This document shows positions 47,653 through 57,357 of a stretch of DNA of 64,000 nt, in pieces. The position numbers were made by a program, and so were the translations under genes. The stretch is from NCBI RefSeq assembly GCF_003605195.1, contig NZ_QYOS01000025.1, forward strand, positions 186,001-250,000, in the 5' to 3' direction. The notes beneath the pieces are model-generated. The model was not told where the DNA came from. It made no database searches and saw nothing but the letters and a program-made list of their open reading frames with translations. This DNA is from Aurantiacibacter odishensis. GTDB lineage: Bacteria; Pseudomonadota; Alphaproteobacteria; Sphingomonadales; Sphingomonadaceae. How positions within the stretch are numbered: the first letter of the stretch is position 1; every line of letters begins with the position of its first letter.

Positions 47653-48257
47653 GCGGCGATGGCGTAGCGCGGCGAGGGCGGGCGGCGACACATGCGCTTG
47701 TCGGCGCGGGTCTCTTCACCCGAAACGATGATCACGTCGGAAACGACGATGCAGTCGAGGCCTTGCCCCGGCCTCTCGTCGCGGGACGTAACGGTGGAAC
47801 GGCCCGAGACGCCGTCGCGCGTTTCCGATACCCAGGCCGATGTCGCGCCGACTTCCGCGCCGCTACCGTCTTCGGTGCCTCGTGTTGCAGCCATGGTCGC
47901 CTCTGCGGCCTGGCGCTGTTCTTCCGGGTCGAGACGGCAGGCGATGGCGCCGGTCAACTGGTCGGAAAACTCCGCAACCGGCAGGTAGGACGATACGCCT
48001 GCGCGGTTCGCCACGTCGCGACTCGCCCGCCCGAGAATGCCGCCAAGGATTGCGCGCCCGACCGATGGGCTGGAATCCTGCTCACACTCTTCCTGCGTCT
48101 GCGGTTCGCCTTCCTCCTCGTCCTGGTTTTCCGCAGCGTTGCGGGCATCATTGATGACACGGCCAATCCCGCCGAACTGGGCGCTCGCCGGCGCGGCAAG
48201 GGAAGCCAGCGCAAAGGGCGCGAGGACGATACCTGCGATGCGAATGAGCTTTTTCAT
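47649..48257 (-). CDS. exported surface-antigen-like protein
   Basis: A 202-residue protein from the ATG at 48257 with signal peptide MKKLIRIAGIVLAPFALASL to APASA. A Glu/Gln-rich segment (NQDEEEGEPQTQEECEQD) is followed by a Gly-zipper-like stretch (VGRAILGGILGRASRD). The C-terminal domain (LTGAIACRLDPEEQRQAAEA, AWVSETRDGVSG, MCRRP) resembles the 17-kDa surface antigen/RT0821 domain. It is likely to sit in the envelope. It is co-translated with the ClpP-like gene, which suggests a shared envelope function. The function is unknown. Confidence 0.78.
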   Translation of the reverse strand: MKKLIRIAGIVLAPFALASLAAPASAQFGGIGRVINDARNAAENQDEEEGEPQTQEECEQDSSPSVGRAILGGILGRASRDVANRAGVSSYLPVAEFSDQLTGAIACRLDPEEQRQAAEATMAATRGTEDGSGAEVGATSAWVSETRDGVSGRSTVTSRDERPGQGLDCIVVSDVIIVSGEETRADKRMCRRPPSPRYAIAA

Positions 48258-48369
48258 GTCGACTGCCCCCGCAGTTGCCTGAGGCATGAGCCGGATTATC
48301 CGGCAAACCTCCACACTTGCAGCAGTCTACGTGTCGCGGGGAGGCCCGTCAAACGGCGACCTGCACAGG

Positions 48370-50427
48370 TCAGTCGGGCAAGTTGTCGCGCAGGTCTGCC
48401 AGCCACACGTCGGCCACGGCATCGCTCGGCGCGCGCCAGTCGCCGCGCGGCGACAACGCGCCGCCTGCGCTGACCTTCGGCCCGTTGGGCAGCGCGCTGC
48501 GCTTGAACTGGCTATACTGGAAGAACCGGCGGGCGAAGTTTTCCAGCCACTTGCGGATAGTGGGCAGGTCGTACTCGTTCTTCAGCTCCTGCGGGAAGGC
48601 GTGCGGCCACATGCCTTCATCGATATCGCGCCAGGCGTGCCAGCACAGGAAGGCGATGTGGCTGGGCGACTGTCCGTAACGGATCGTGTGGTGCAGGAAG
48701 AAGTCGTTGAGCTCGTAAGGGCCGATGATGCTCTGCGTGCTTTGGATCTCGCCGGTCGAGTCTGCGGGAACCAGTTCGGGGCTGATCTCGGTATTCAGCA
48801 CCGCTTCCAGCACTTCGTCGCTGCCGGGATCGAACTGCCTGCTGCTCACGGTCCAGCGGATCAGGTACTGGATCAGCGTCTTTGGCACACCGGAATTGAC
48901 CGCGTAATGGCTCATGTGATCGCCCACGCCATAGGTGCACCAGCCAAGCGCGAGTTCGCTCAGATCGCCGGTGCCGATCACCCAGCCCTTGTGATGGCCC
49001 GCGAGGCGGAACAGGTAATCCGTGCGCAAGCCCGCCTGCACGTTCTCGAACGTCACGTCGTAATGCGGTTCGCCTTCGCTGGAGGGGTGGCCGATATCCT
49101 CCAGCATCCGACGGGCGGCGGGCCTGATATCGATCTCCTCGGCGGTGCAGCCGAAGGCTTCCATCAGCTTCCAGGCATTGGCCTTGGTTTTGTCGGACGT
49201 CGCGAAGCCCGGCATGGTGTAGGCGCGGATGGTGGAGCGGGGCAGGCCCAGCGTGTCGCAAGCCTTGGCCGCCACGATCAGCGCGTGGGTGGAATCGAGG
49301 CCGCCCGATATCCCGATCACGAGGCATTCTGGCTTCGTCGCAGTGATCCGGCGCATGAGGGCATCGACCTGGATGTTGAACGCCTCGTAGGCATCCTGGT
49401 CCAGCATGTCCTGCCGGTTGGGCACGAAGGGGAAGCGGCGGATGGGGCGGCGAAGGCCGATGTCGCCGGGTTCATAGACGTGCTCGAATCCGATGGTGCG
49501 GTAGCTGTCCTCGGGCCGTCCGGCATCTTCGGCAGCGTCGTTGAAGGTGCCCATGCGCATCCGCTCGTTCACGATGCGGCGCGTGTCGACATCGGTGACG
49601 CACAACTCCGGCTCCAGTTCGAAGCGCACGCTCTCCACCATCAGGTCGCCCAGTTCGTAGATCATGCCCTGGCCGTCCCACGAGAGGTCCGTCGTGCTTT
49701 CACCGAAACCGCTGGCGGAATAGGCATAGGCGCAGACGTTGCGGCTGGAACTGGCGCGGCTGAGCAGGTGCCGCTCATCGGACTTGCCGATGGTGATGTT
49801 GCTGGCAGACAGGTTCAGAATGATGGTGGCACCCGCCAGCGCGGCCATTGTGCCGGGCTGGAGCGGACTCCAGAAATCCTCGCAGATCTCGATGCCGAAA
49901 GTGAAACCGGGCAGGTTCTGCGCGGCGAAGATCAGGTCAACGCCGAAGGGCACTTCCGCCCCCTTGACGCCGATCCACAGGTCGCGGCAGTTATTGCCGC
50001 GCGCGAACCAGCGCTTTTCGTAGAACTCGCGGTAATTGGGCAGATAACTCTTGGGCACGGCGCCCAGCACCTCGCCGTGGGCGATCACCACGGCGCAGTT
50101 GTAGATGCGACCGTTACGGCGCAGCGGCGCGCCGATTACCAGCACCGGGGTCAGGTCCTCGCTCGCTTCCCGGATCTGCTCGATATGGGTTTCCACGCTG
50201 TCCAGCAGGGCGGCCTGGATATGCAGGTCGTCCAGTGCGTAGGAGGACAGGCACATCTCGGGATAGAGCAGCAGGTCCACGTTCTGCTCGTGCGCCATCT
50301 CCGCCTGCGCGATGATGCCAGCGGCATTGTAGGCGACGTCGGCGGTGCGAACCTTGGGCGTGCTGGTGGCAACGCGCACGAAGCCGTGCGTGTGCATGTC
50401 GAAGAAGGGGTGCGTATCAGCGCTCAT
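48370..50427 (-). CDS. nadE: glutamine-dependent NAD+ synthetase
   Basis: A 685-residue two-domain enzyme making NAD from deamido-NAD, ATP and glutamine. The N-terminal nitrilase-type glutaminase has DLLLYPEMCLSSYALDD (Glu), KSYLPNYREFYEKRWFARG (Lys) and FGIEICEDFWSPLQPG (Cys). The C-terminal synthetase has the PP-loop VIGISGGLDSTHALIVAA and GTGDLSELALGWCTYGVGDH. The start MSADTHPFFDMHTHGF was chosen; an ATG four codons upstream (50439) is equally possible, and neither has a strong ribosome-binding site. It is divergent from the APC permease gene. Confidence 0.97.
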   Translation of the reverse strand: MSADTHPFFDMHTHGFVRVATSTPKVRTADVAYNAAGIIAQAEMAHEQNVDLLLYPEMCLSSYALDDLHIQAALLDSVETHIEQIREASEDLTPVLVIGAPLRRNGRIYNCAVVIAHGEVLGAVPKSYLPNYREFYEKRWFARGNNCRDLWIGVKGAEVPFGVDLIFAAQNLPGFTFGIEICEDFWSPLQPGTMAALAGATIILNLSASNITIGKSDERHLLSRASSSRNVCAYAYSASGFGESTTDLSWDGQGMIYELGDLMVESVRFELEPELCVTDVDTRRIVNERMRMGTFNDAAEDAGRPEDSYRTIGFEHVYEPGDIGLRRPIRRFPFVPNRQDMLDQDAYEAFNIQVDALMRRITATKPECLVIGISGGLDSTHALIVAAKACDTLGLPRSTIRAYTMPGFATSDKTKANAWKLMEAFGCTAEEIDIRPAARRMLEDIGHPSSEGEPHYDVTFENVQAGLRTDYLFRLAGHHKGWVIGTGDLSELALGWCTYGVGDHMSHYAVNSGVPKTLIQYLIRWTVSSRQFDPGSDEVLEAVLNTEISPELVPADSTGEIQSTQSIIGPYELNDFFLHHTIRYGQSPSHIAFLCWHAWRDIDEGMWPHAFPQELKNEYDLPTIRKWLENFARRFFQYSQFKRSALPNGPKVSAGGALSPRGDWRAPSDAVADVWLADLRDNLPD

Positions 50428-50527
50428 GGAAAGCGCCATAGCCTGAAACCGTTACATAAGGGAATTGCTGGATCGGAACCGCGAGGCGCGCCTCCCATTG
50501 GCAAGGGTAGGACAAGGGGAGACGTGC

Positions 50528-51748
50528 ATGTCGCTCGAACGCTCGATGGGGCTGGGCAGCCTGATATTCTACGGCACCGGGACGATCCTTGGCGCTGGCA
50601 TATTCGTGGTGATCGGCGAGGTGATGGGGAAGGCCGGTCCGGGGGCCCCGCTTGCCTACGCTGTCGCAGGACTGGTTGCCGTGTTCACCGCGCTTTCCTT
50701 CGCAGAGATCGGGGCACGTATCCCGACGGCGGGCGGCGCGATCGACTATGTCGAGGAAGCCTTCGGCACTTCGCGCGCGATGCCTTCCGTGGCGGGATGG
50801 ATGCTGATCGTTGCCAACATGGTCTCCGGCGCGACGATCGCGACCGGCTTCGTCAGCTATCTGGCCAGTTTCGTCGAGGTGCCGCACTGGATCGCGACGC
50901 TGGGCATTGTCGGACTGGTTGGCGGCATTTCGATCGTCGGAATGAAGCAGAGCGCTTGGTTCATGACTGTCACCACTGGGCTGGGTCTGATCACCCTGCT
51001 GGTGATCCTGTGGCTGGCGCGGGATGGCCTGATGGCCTGGCCGGGCAAGCTGATGAGCGGAGAGGCGTTCTCCAGCGGCGAGGCATGGACCGGCATCCTG
51101 GCGGGCGCTTTCCTGGCCATCTATTCCTTCATCGGGTTCGGCGACATGGCGCAGACGGCGGAGGAACTGAAAGAGCCCAAGCGTAACCTGCCGCGCGGCA
51201 TCATCGTTACCATCGTGATCGTGTTTGCCTTCTACCTCGCTATTGCGGCTGCACTGGGCGGGCGCAGCGATATCGGTGATATCGCAAAGGCCGATGCGCC
51301 TCTCGTCTATGCCGCCGTTCAGGGTGAGGGGACGCTGCAGACGGTGCTGGTGATTGTCAGCCTGCTGGTGATCGTAAACGGGGCGCTGACGCAGGTGGTC
51401 GCCGCCAGCCGCTTGCTGATGGATATGGGCCGCGACGGGCGCAGCGGTATGCCCGGCTGGCTGGCCGCGGTGAGCGAGCGGACGGACACGCCAGTTATTG
51501 CCACCCTCATCACGACGGGCGTGGTGCTGGCGCTCGCGCTGTTCATCCCGCTGGGCACGCTGGCGAGCGGCACCAGTCTCGCCATCCTGATCGTCTTTGC
51601 CATGGTCAACGCGGCCCTGTGGAGGCTCAAGAACCGTAGCCAGCCGGACGATGTGCCGAACCTGTGGAAGGCGGTGCCGATCCTTGGCTGCGCGTTCTGC
51701 GTGCTCACCATCGTCGGCCAGGTCATCCTGTGGACCACCAGCATCTGA
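50528..51748 (+). CDS. APC family amino acid permease
   Basis: A 406-residue transporter with about 12 membrane helices. The APC signature near the N-terminus is YGTGTILGAGIFVVIGEVMG. Other features are FAEIGARIPTAGGAIDYVEE, AIYSFIGFGDMAQTAEELKE with PKRNLPRGI, and ASRLLMDMGRDGRSGMPGW. The substrate is not clear; relatives move amino acids or polyamines. The start is the ATG at 50528, following GGGGAGACGTGC. A hairpin terminator at 51755-51788 separates it from the convergent glycine-zipper gene. Confidence 0.94.
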   Translation: MSLERSMGLGSLIFYGTGTILGAGIFVVIGEVMGKAGPGAPLAYAVAGLVAVFTALSFAEIGARIPTAGGAIDYVEEAFGTSRAMPSVAGWMLIVANMVSGATIATGFVSYLASFVEVPHWIATLGIVGLVGGISIVGMKQSAWFMTVTTGLGLITLLVILWLARDGLMAWPGKLMSGEAFSSGEAWTGILAGAFLAIYSFIGFGDMAQTAEELKEPKRNLPRGIIVTIVIVFAFYLAIAAALGGRSDIGDIAKADAPLVYAAVQGEGTLQTVLVIVSLLVIVNGALTQVVAASRLLMDMGRDGRSGMPGWLAAVSERTDTPVIATLITTGVVLALALFIPLGTLASGTSLAILIVFAMVNAALWRLKNRSQPDDVPNLWKAVPILGCAFCVLTIVGQVILWTTSI

Positions 51749-51754
51749 CGAAAA

Positions 51755-51788
51755 ACGCCGCCGCTCCGGGGGATGGGAGCGACGGCGT
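51755..51788 (-). terminator. Rho-independent terminator (mainly for the minus-strand gene)
   Basis: An imperfect 13-bp stem (ACGCCGCCGCTCC with GGAGCGACGGCGT, one mismatch). On the minus strand it is followed by TTTTTCG, so it should stop transcripts of the glycine-zipper gene. It may also stop the APC permease transcript. Confidence 0.8.
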
Positions 51789-51815
51789 CACAGGAGAGCT
51801 TACTCCGGTCGGTAC

Positions 51816-52289
51816 TTAGCGGCAGCGTGCCTCGCCGCGGTCGATTTCGCGGCCCAGGACGGCGCCGAGTGCTGCGCCCAGGACGGTGCCGACAGTACGG
51901 TCGCCGCGGGTGTCGATGGTGCGTCCGACCAGTGCGCCACCGGCAGCGCCGATGATCAGGCCGGTCGTGCCGTTGTCACGCTCGCAGTAGTAGCGGCCAT
52001 CGCGGCCCTGCCACACGCGGTCGCCACGGCTCACGCGGCGCGGCTCGTAGTAGCGGCCACGATCGTCATAGACGCGGTGGCGGCGGTCGCGGTCGCGATA
52101 ACGGCGGTCGCGCCGGTCGTCGCGATCATAGCGTACCTCGTAACGGTCATACCGGTCGTAGCGGTCATGCCGGTCGTTGTCGCGATAGCCGTGTGCCGGT
52201 GCCCAGGGCGGCGGTCCGCCCTGCGCCATGGCGGGGGCAGCGGGAATGGCCAGCGAGGCGGCGGCGATTGCTAGAAGTGTCTTTTTCAT
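51816..52289 (-). CDS. glycine-zipper 2TM domain envelope protein (Rick_17kDa-like)
   Basis: A 157-residue protein. After a signal peptide (MKKTLLAIAAASLAIPAAPA) comes an extreme Asp/Arg/Tyr-rich low-complexity stretch (about 40-85, DRYDRYDRYEVRYDRDDRRD). The C-terminal glycine zipper is TGLIIGAAGGALVGRTID followed by GTVLGAALGAVLGREID, typical of outer-membrane 17-kDa antigen-like proteins. It probably sits in the envelope and oligomerises; the charged region may bind polyanions or water. It has its own leader of about 125 bp, which holds no other feature I can name. Confidence 0.88.
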   Translation of the reverse strand: MKKTLLAIAAASLAIPAAPAMAQGGPPPWAPAHGYRDNDRHDRYDRYDRYEVRYDRDDRRDRRYRDRDRRHRVYDDRGRYYEPRRVSRGDRVWQGRDGRYYCERDNGTTGLIIGAAGGALVGRTIDTRGDRTVGTVLGAALGAVLGREIDRGEARCR

Positions 52290-52415
52290 GGGCTTTACCT
52301 TTCCGATTCGACATCGCTCGGGTGTCTGAGAGCCCTTTTCGTTCAGACAGGTGATACTGAAGATGAACGGCTTGTTGGCTTTCGAAAATTGCGACGAGCT
52401 GTTTTCTCGCGTGGT

Positions 52416-53009
52416 TCAGGCGAGTTTTCTTGCAGTTATAGCGATCCAGTCGCGCTCCACCTTGTCGAGGCCGCCGGCGCGGTAATCCTCCACCTCTTCC
52501 AGCTGCCATCCGGCATCGCCGTAAAGGTCGAGCAGGTGCTGGCGAGGAGAGAAGTTATAGAGCCGCCCGAACCTGTCGCGATCGTCACCATCGCCCAGCT
52601 TGTAGTTGGCGAAGAACAATCCGCCGGGGCGGACGGCGCGGTGAATGCGGGCCAGAACGTCGCCGAGCCCTGCCAGCGGTTGGTGGTGCAGCGAGGCGTG
52701 AGCCCAGACCGCATCGTAGGCTTTCACCGCATCGAGGTCCTCGAACCTCAGCAGGCGCACGTCCTGCCCGGTGCGTTCGCGCGCCTTCTTCGCCATGCCC
52801 TTCGAGCCGTCGGTCATATCAACGCTGAACCCACGCTCGATCATGCGGCTGGCATCGCGCCCACCGCCGCAGCCGAGTTCCAGGATGTGCGCACCGCCCG
52901 GCAGCCTGTCGAGGAAAGCGTCGAGATGCCGCGCCGGGCCCTGCGCAAAGCTCATCGTGTAGCTTGGCGCTTCCCGATCATAGAAAGCGAGGGTGGCTTC
53001 GTCGGTCAT
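52416..53009 (-). CDS. class I SAM-dependent methyltransferase
   Basis: A 197-residue Rossmann-fold methyltransferase. Motif I is ILELGCGGGRDASRMIERGF, the motif II region is FEDLDAVKAYDAVWAHASLH, and motif III is RAVRPGGLFFANYKLGDGD. The AHASLHHQPL segment is like those of small-molecule methyltransferases of the UbiE/tellurite-resistance type. The substrate is unknown. No operon partner; it is divergent from the DUF418 gene. Confidence 0.9.
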   Translation of the reverse strand: MTDEATLAFYDREAPSYTMSFAQGPARHLDAFLDRLPGGAHILELGCGGGRDASRMIERGFSVDMTDGSKGMAKKARERTGQDVRLLRFEDLDAVKAYDAVWAHASLHHQPLAGLGDVLARIHRAVRPGGLFFANYKLGDGDDRDRFGRLYNFSPRQHLLDLYGDAGWQLEEVEDYRAGGLDKVERDWIAITARKLA

Positions 53010-53080
53010 GAAGCAGATAACTAACGCGGGCTTTGCATGGCGGGCAAGCAGAAGTAGGCCTTCCGCTAAAGGGGGCGGTC

Positions 53081-54331
53081 ATGGTCAATCACGCAAGCGG
53101 TGCAGCGCCCGTCACGGCCACGGAGCGGCTTGGCGAACTCGATGTCTTGCGCGGCTTCGCGCTTCTTGGGGTGTTGCTGGCCAATGTGCTGGAGGCTGCC
53201 TATCCGCCGTGGCTGGCGACCGAGGCGCAGCTTGCGGCCTTGCCGACTTCCGACCGGGACAGCACGGTATTCTTTCTCGAGCAGTGGCTGGTCTACGGCA
53301 AGGCCAACACGATCTTCGCCACTCTGTTCGGCATCGGTTTCTGGGTCCAGCTGCAAAGGCTGCGCGCGCGCGGCGGTGATTTTGAACGCATCTACGTACG
53401 ACGACTGAGCATCCTGCTGGCGTTCGGCGCATTTCACGCGATCTTCATCTGGGTCTGGGACATCCTGCACCTCTACGCCCTGGCCGGCTTTGCGCTGTTC
53501 TTCATGCGCAACTTGAGCGCGCGTGCGTTTCTCGTTGTCGGCCTGTTCCTCGCCATTCTTGGCGAACCGCTGATCGCTCTCATAGTCGAGGCCGTTGGTG
53601 TGCCCGACTACGCTGGGCCCTACTTCAGCGATGCCGCGATTGTCGCCCGGCAGACGGCGAGCCAGGCTGGTGACTATCTGGCGCTGCTGGAGATTTTCAC
53701 GAGGATAACCCTTTTCGCCTGGATCGGGCAGGGCGTGATCGTCGGCTGGGCGTTATACGCGCTCGGCCGCTTCCTGCTGGGCGCCTTCATCGCGCGCAGG
53801 GGATGGATCCGGCGCGCAACCGAATTGCGCAAGGGCTATATCCTCACCTTAGTGGTAGCCCTCCCTCTCGGGTTGGTCGGCCAGTATATCGTTGCGTCGG
53901 TTAACACCGGCGCGATGAATACGCCGAGCGATTTCGAGTGGGTGCTGGCGTTATTGCACGAGGTGAGCAAGCCGATACTCAGCCTCGCCTACGGCTGCAT
54001 CCTGATCCTGGTTTTTCATTCGGCAGCGAGGCCACTGGTGGCGCTGTTCGGCCCGGTCGGGCGCATGGCGCTGACCAATTACGTCTCGCAGAGCTTTTTC
54101 ATCGGCTATCTGCTGTTCGGCATCGGGCCGGGCCGTGCGCTGGCGGGATACGCCGGAACCGCCGAACTGGCCGTCCAGTCGCTCTATTTCTTCGCGTTTC
54201 AGATTGCCTTCAGCGTAGTGTGGCTGCGGCTGTTCAATTACGGGCCGTTGGAGTACCTCTGGCGCTGGGCCACTTATGGGCAGCGTCCGCGCCTCGTGCG
54301 GTCGAGCGCCGTTGAAGCTCAGCCTGCCTGA
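53081..54331 (+). CDS. DUF418 family membrane protein
   Basis: A 416-residue inner-membrane protein with about 10 helices. The N-terminal region ([20 protein letters not shown]) is that of DUF418/acyltransferase-3-like proteins. The C-terminal DUF418 part has [20 protein letters not shown] and [17 protein letters not shown]. The family is often annotated as a putative transporter or acyl-modifying protein, but no activity is proven. The ATG at 53081 follows AAAGGGGG. The last 13 bp overlap the 3' end of convergent rlmN. Confidence 0.9.
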   Translation: MVNHASGAAPVTATERLGELDVLRGFALLGVLLANVLEAAYPPWLATEAQLAALPTSDRDSTVFFLEQWLVYGKANTIFATLFGIGFWVQLQRLRARGGDFERIYVRRLSILLAFGAFHAIFIWVWDILHLYALAGFALFFMRNLSARAFLVVGLFLAILGEPLIALIVEAVGVPDYAGPYFSDAAIVARQTASQAGDYLALLEIFTRITLFAWIGQGVIVGWALYALGRFLLGAFIARRGWIRRATELRKGYILTLVVALPLGLVGQYIVASVNTGAMNTPSDFEWVLALLHEVSKPILSLAYGCILILVFHSAARPLVALFGPVGRMALTNYVSQSFFIGYLLFGIGPGRALAGYAGTAELAVQSLYFFAFQIAFSVVWLRLFNYGPLEYLWRWATYGQRPRLVRSSAVEAQPA

Positions 54332-55563
54332 GCAGCCGCTTCCGCTTCCTCGCGATCGCGTTGGGCCCGGCTCTTCTTCTCGGCAGCCGTTTTCAACTGG
54401 CCGCAAGCCGCGTCGATATCGCGGCCACGGGGGGTGCGGACGGGGGCGGAGATGCCGCCTTCGAACACGATGTCGGAGAAGCGCTTGATCCGTTCCGGCG
54501 TCGAGCATTCGTACACCGCGCCCGGCCACGGATTGAACGGGATGAGGTTGACCTTGGCGGGCAGCTTGTAGGCCTTCAGCAGCCGAACCAGCTCGCGCGC
54601 GTGTTCGTCGCTGTCGTTCTTGTCCTTCAGCATCACGTATTCGAAGGTGATGCGCCGAGCGTTGCTGGCACCGGGATAGTCGGCGCAGGCCTGCAGCAGT
54701 TCTTCCAGGCCGTACTTCTTGTTGATCGGCACGATCTCGTCGCGGATTTCCTTGGTCACCGCGTGGAGCGAGACGGCAAGGTTCACGCCGATCTCCTCGC
54801 CGCAGCGGGCCATGGCGGGCACAACGCCGCTGGTGGACAGCGTGATGCGGCGCTTGGACAGGGCCAGGCCGTCGCCGTCCATCACCAGTTGCAGCGCATC
54901 GCGCACGTTGTCGAAGTTGTAGAGCGGTTCGCCCATGCCCATCATCACGATGTTGGTGAGCAGGCGACCATCGGCGGTATACTCGGCTTCGCTCTCGTCG
55001 CCCAGGTCGTCCATCCGGCCCTTCGGCCATTCACCGAGGGAATCGCGCGCCAGCATCACCTGGCCCACGATCTCGCCCGGCGTCAGGTTGCGCACCAGAC
55101 GCATGGTGCCGGTGTGGCAGAAGCGGCAATTAAGCGTGCAGCCGACCTGGCTGGAGACGCACAGCGTGCCCCGGTCCGCATCGGGGATGAAGACCATCTC
55201 GAACTCGTGTCCGTCGCTGGTCTTCAGCAACCACTTCCGCGTGCCGTCGGTGGAATGCTGGGCCTCCACCACGTCCGGGCGGCCGATGACGAAGCGTTCG
55301 GCGAGCCACGGGCGCATGGTCTTGGCGATATCGGTCATCGCCTCGAAGTCGGTGACGCCGCGGTGATAGAGCCAATGGAACACCTGCTTAGCGCGCAGCT
55401 TGGCCTGCCGCTTGTCCAGCCCTGCGCCTTCGAAAAGCGCGGTGATGTCCTTCTTGGGAAGACCGATCAGGTCCACGCGTCCATCCTCGCGCGGCGTGAT
55501 ATCACGCGCGACGGGAACCGGATCAACCTGTCCGGGAATGCTCATCAGTGTCGTATCGGTCAT
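54319..55563 (-). CDS. rlmN: 23S rRNA (A2503-C2)/tRNA (A37-C2) methyltransferase RlmN
   Basis: A 414-residue radical-SAM enzyme that methylates A2503 of 23S rRNA and some tRNAs. The iron-sulfur motif CxxxCxxC is in [19 protein letters not shown]. Other marks are [27 protein letters not shown], the methyl-accepting Cys region in [16 protein letters not shown] and the catalytic Cys near the end ([10 protein letters not shown]). From the ATG at 55563 ([11 protein letters not shown]) the length is normal. A much longer open frame upstream overlaps the convergent side of the neighbouring gene and is not coding. Confidence 0.98.
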   Translation of the reverse strand: MTDTTLMSIPGQVDPVPVARDITPREDGRVDLIGLPKKDITALFEGAGLDKRQAKLRAKQVFHWLYHRGVTDFEAMTDIAKTMRPWLAERFVIGRPDVVEAQHSTDGTRKWLLKTSDGHEFEMVFIPDADRGTLCVSSQVGCTLNCRFCHTGTMRLVRNLTPGEIVGQVMLARDSLGEWPKGRMDDLGDESEAEYTADGRLLTNIVMMGMGEPLYNFDNVRDALQLVMDGDGLALSKRRITLSTSGVVPAMARCGEEIGVNLAVSLHAVTKEIRDEIVPINKKYGLEELLQACADYPGASNARRITFEYVMLKDKNDSDEHARELVRLLKAYKLPAKVNLIPFNPWPGAVYECSTPERIKRFSDIVFEGGISAPVRTPRGRDIDAACGQLKTAAEKKSRAQRDREEAEAAAQAG

Positions 55564-55932
55564 GGGAACCGCGCATATAGGGATAAGCGCCCGGTTTGGG
55601 AAGCGGGCTCGGAATCTGCCTTCAAGACTTGGTTCCGCTGCTTCTCTCGGCAAACCGAGGCCTCTGATCGACAAGCTGCGAGGAACCGCGTTTTCAGCGC
55701 CGGAGCGGGCCAAGTCTGCGTTGAAGCGTGTTCGATTGCTGCGCCGTTCGGGTTTTTGCGGCCTGTTCCCACCGTTCGTCGAGCAAATATGTCGTTCTGT
55801 CGAGCAACATTGTTGCTCAAAAACCACAGCGGAATCGTTGTGAAAGGTTAATGAAACGAAGTCCGCCTGCGCTTCATTCTGGCTGTCCAAACGCGGGAAA
55901 ATTCGCGTTTTTGAATACGAATGGAGACTATA
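55564..55932. other. intergenic region with a GAGCAAC/GTTGCTC hairpin upstream of the outer-membrane protein gene
   Basis: This 369-bp gap separates divergent rlmN and the outer-membrane barrel gene. It is AT-rich towards the barrel gene. At 55802-55818 there is a perfect 7-bp inverted repeat with an ATT loop, followed by AAAAA. A second GTCGAGCAA copy lies about 20 bp upstream (55778-55786). This may be an operator or a leader structure of the barrel gene. No protein gene is supported here. Confidence 0.35.
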
Positions 55933-56622
55933 ATGAAAAAGGGTATCGCACTCATCCTCGCATCCGCATCGGCAACGGCTCTGGCCGTTCCCGCCGCCGC
56001 GCAGGACAACTCGGCTTTCACCGGCCCGCGGATCGAAGGCATTGCCGGCTATGACATCAGCAAGGCCGGCAGCGACGTCGACAACGACCTGAACGACGAG
56101 GACGACGAGTCCATCGACGGGTTCATGTACGGCGTTGGCATCGGCTACGATTTCCCCGTGGGTGACCGCGTGGTCCTCGGCCTCGAGGCCGAAGGCACAT
56201 TCTCGACCGCTGAAACCGAAGTTGTCGACGGCGATCTCGAAGACCTCGGCTTCGGTGCCGAACTCGATACGGGCCGTGACCTCTACGTCGGCGCGCGTGC
56301 CGGTGTTGTGGCTGGCGAAAACCTGCTGCTTTACGCAAAGGGCGGTTACACCAACGCCCGTTACAACCTGCTTGCCAATGACGGCACGACCGACATCGAA
56401 ACCGATGTTGATCTCGACGGCTGGCGTGCAGGCGTGGGCGCGGAATACGCCATGAGCGAGAACACTTTCGTGAAGCTGGAATACCGCTATTCCAACTACA
56501 ACGAAGGCGAATTCGACTTCAACGACGACGACTTCTTCGACGATGATACCGGCGAAAGCGATCGCTTCGACGCTGATCTCGATCGTCACCAGGTCGCCGT
56601 GGGTTTCGGCCTGCGCTTCTGA
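55933..56622 (+). CDS. acidic OmpW/Omp25-type outer-membrane beta-barrel protein
   Basis: A 229-residue protein with signal peptide [20 protein letters not shown] to AAAQ. It is an eight-stranded barrel of the outer-membrane-protein beta-barrel class: [67 protein letters not shown] and the terminal strand [11 protein letters not shown] ending in Phe. The loops are very acidic ([13 protein letters not shown] and [16 protein letters not shown]), suggestive of cation binding. A GGAGACTATA sequence precedes the ATG. A strong terminator follows at 56647. Confidence 0.92.
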   Translation: MKKGIALILASASATALAVPAAAQDNSAFTGPRIEGIAGYDISKAGSDVDNDLNDEDDESIDGFMYGVGIGYDFPVGDRVVLGLEAEGTFSTAETEVVDGDLEDLGFGAELDTGRDLYVGARAGVVAGENLLLYAKGGYTNARYNLLANDGTTDIETDVDLDGWRAGVGAEYAMSENTFVKLEYRYSNYNEGEFDFNDDDFFDDDTGESDRFDADLDRHQVAVGFGLRF

Positions 56623-56646
56623 TCGAAGTCTGACGTGAATGAAATC

Positions 56647-56679
56647 GGGCCGGGAGGAGCAATCCTTCCGGCCCTTTTT
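56647..56679 (+). terminator. Rho-independent terminator of the outer-membrane protein gene
   Basis: GGGCCGGGAGGA, loop GCAA and TCCTTCCGGCCC form a 12-bp stem with one G-T pair, followed by TTTTT. It lies 25 bp after the stop codon. Confidence 0.92.
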
Positions 56680-56687
56680 CGTTGGGT

Positions 56688-57173
56688 CTAGCGAGCGGCG
56701 CAGCCTACGCTGGCGGCATCCAGCGCGGTCGCCGCGCCTTCCAGCGAGTAGCGATCGGTGAAGCGGTTGCCGCGATTGTCGTTGGCGCTGATGCTCATGC
56801 GGCTGCCGCTGCGCATCGCGGCGACAATGGCTGCATCACCGCTGCCGTCCACAGCCCAGCCTTCGTTACCGCTGCCCGTCAGATCGAACCGCTGGCCCCC
56901 TATGGCAAGCCGCAGGCGCGGGCTCTCCGACAATTCTCGGCTGAGGCGGAAGTGCACTTGTCCGCGCACCCGCCGCTCAGGCCACGTGCCTACGCTGGCG
57001 AACGGTTCGAAATCGCGCCGGTTGCGGCTGTCCTCCGCCTCCGCAATGGCGTAGCAGCGCGGTACGTCTGCATCGCGGAACGCGCCCCACTGACCGAACA
57101 CGCCAAGGCTGTCTTTGGCGGAAATCGGCGCGGCGACGACGAAGGCGGCAAGCGGAATAAGAAGGCGCTTCAT
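56688..57173 (-). CDS. exported protein, IalB-like
   Basis: A 161-residue protein from the ATG at 57173 with signal peptide [20 protein letters not shown]. The mature part has [40 protein letters not shown] and [20 protein letters not shown], and ends with SVGCAAR. This general pattern is shared with invasion-associated-locus-B type periplasmic proteins of alphaproteobacteria. Two Cys may pair. The function is unknown. It converges on the outer-membrane barrel gene. Confidence 0.72.
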   Translation of the reverse strand: MKRLLIPLAAFVVAAPISAKDSLGVFGQWGAFRDADVPRCYAIAEAEDSRNRRDFEPFASVGTWPERRVRGQVHFRLSRELSESPRLRLAIGGQRFDLTGSGNEGWAVDGSGDAAIVAAMRSGSRMSISANDNRGNRFTDRYSLEGAATALDAASVGCAAR

Positions 57174-57357
57174 ACCTATTATATAGGCGACTGCATCGCC
57201 TGTATGGAATCCCGAAAATCGTATCATCTGAATCCGGTTTTTCTGGAATTTGCGGGGGATTCCTGCATTATGGATGGAACGGGAAGGGGCATCCGGAAAA
57301 ATTGACCCGAACTTGGAAAGGACGCCCTCGGCCGCTCGCCGGGTGGTGAGCGATACG

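Noticed and set aside
54319-56589. RlmN extended upstream by over 300 codons on the minus strand
   Set aside because: The extra text is antisense to the outer-membrane barrel gene and the intergenic region; the normal RlmN N-terminus is at 55563.
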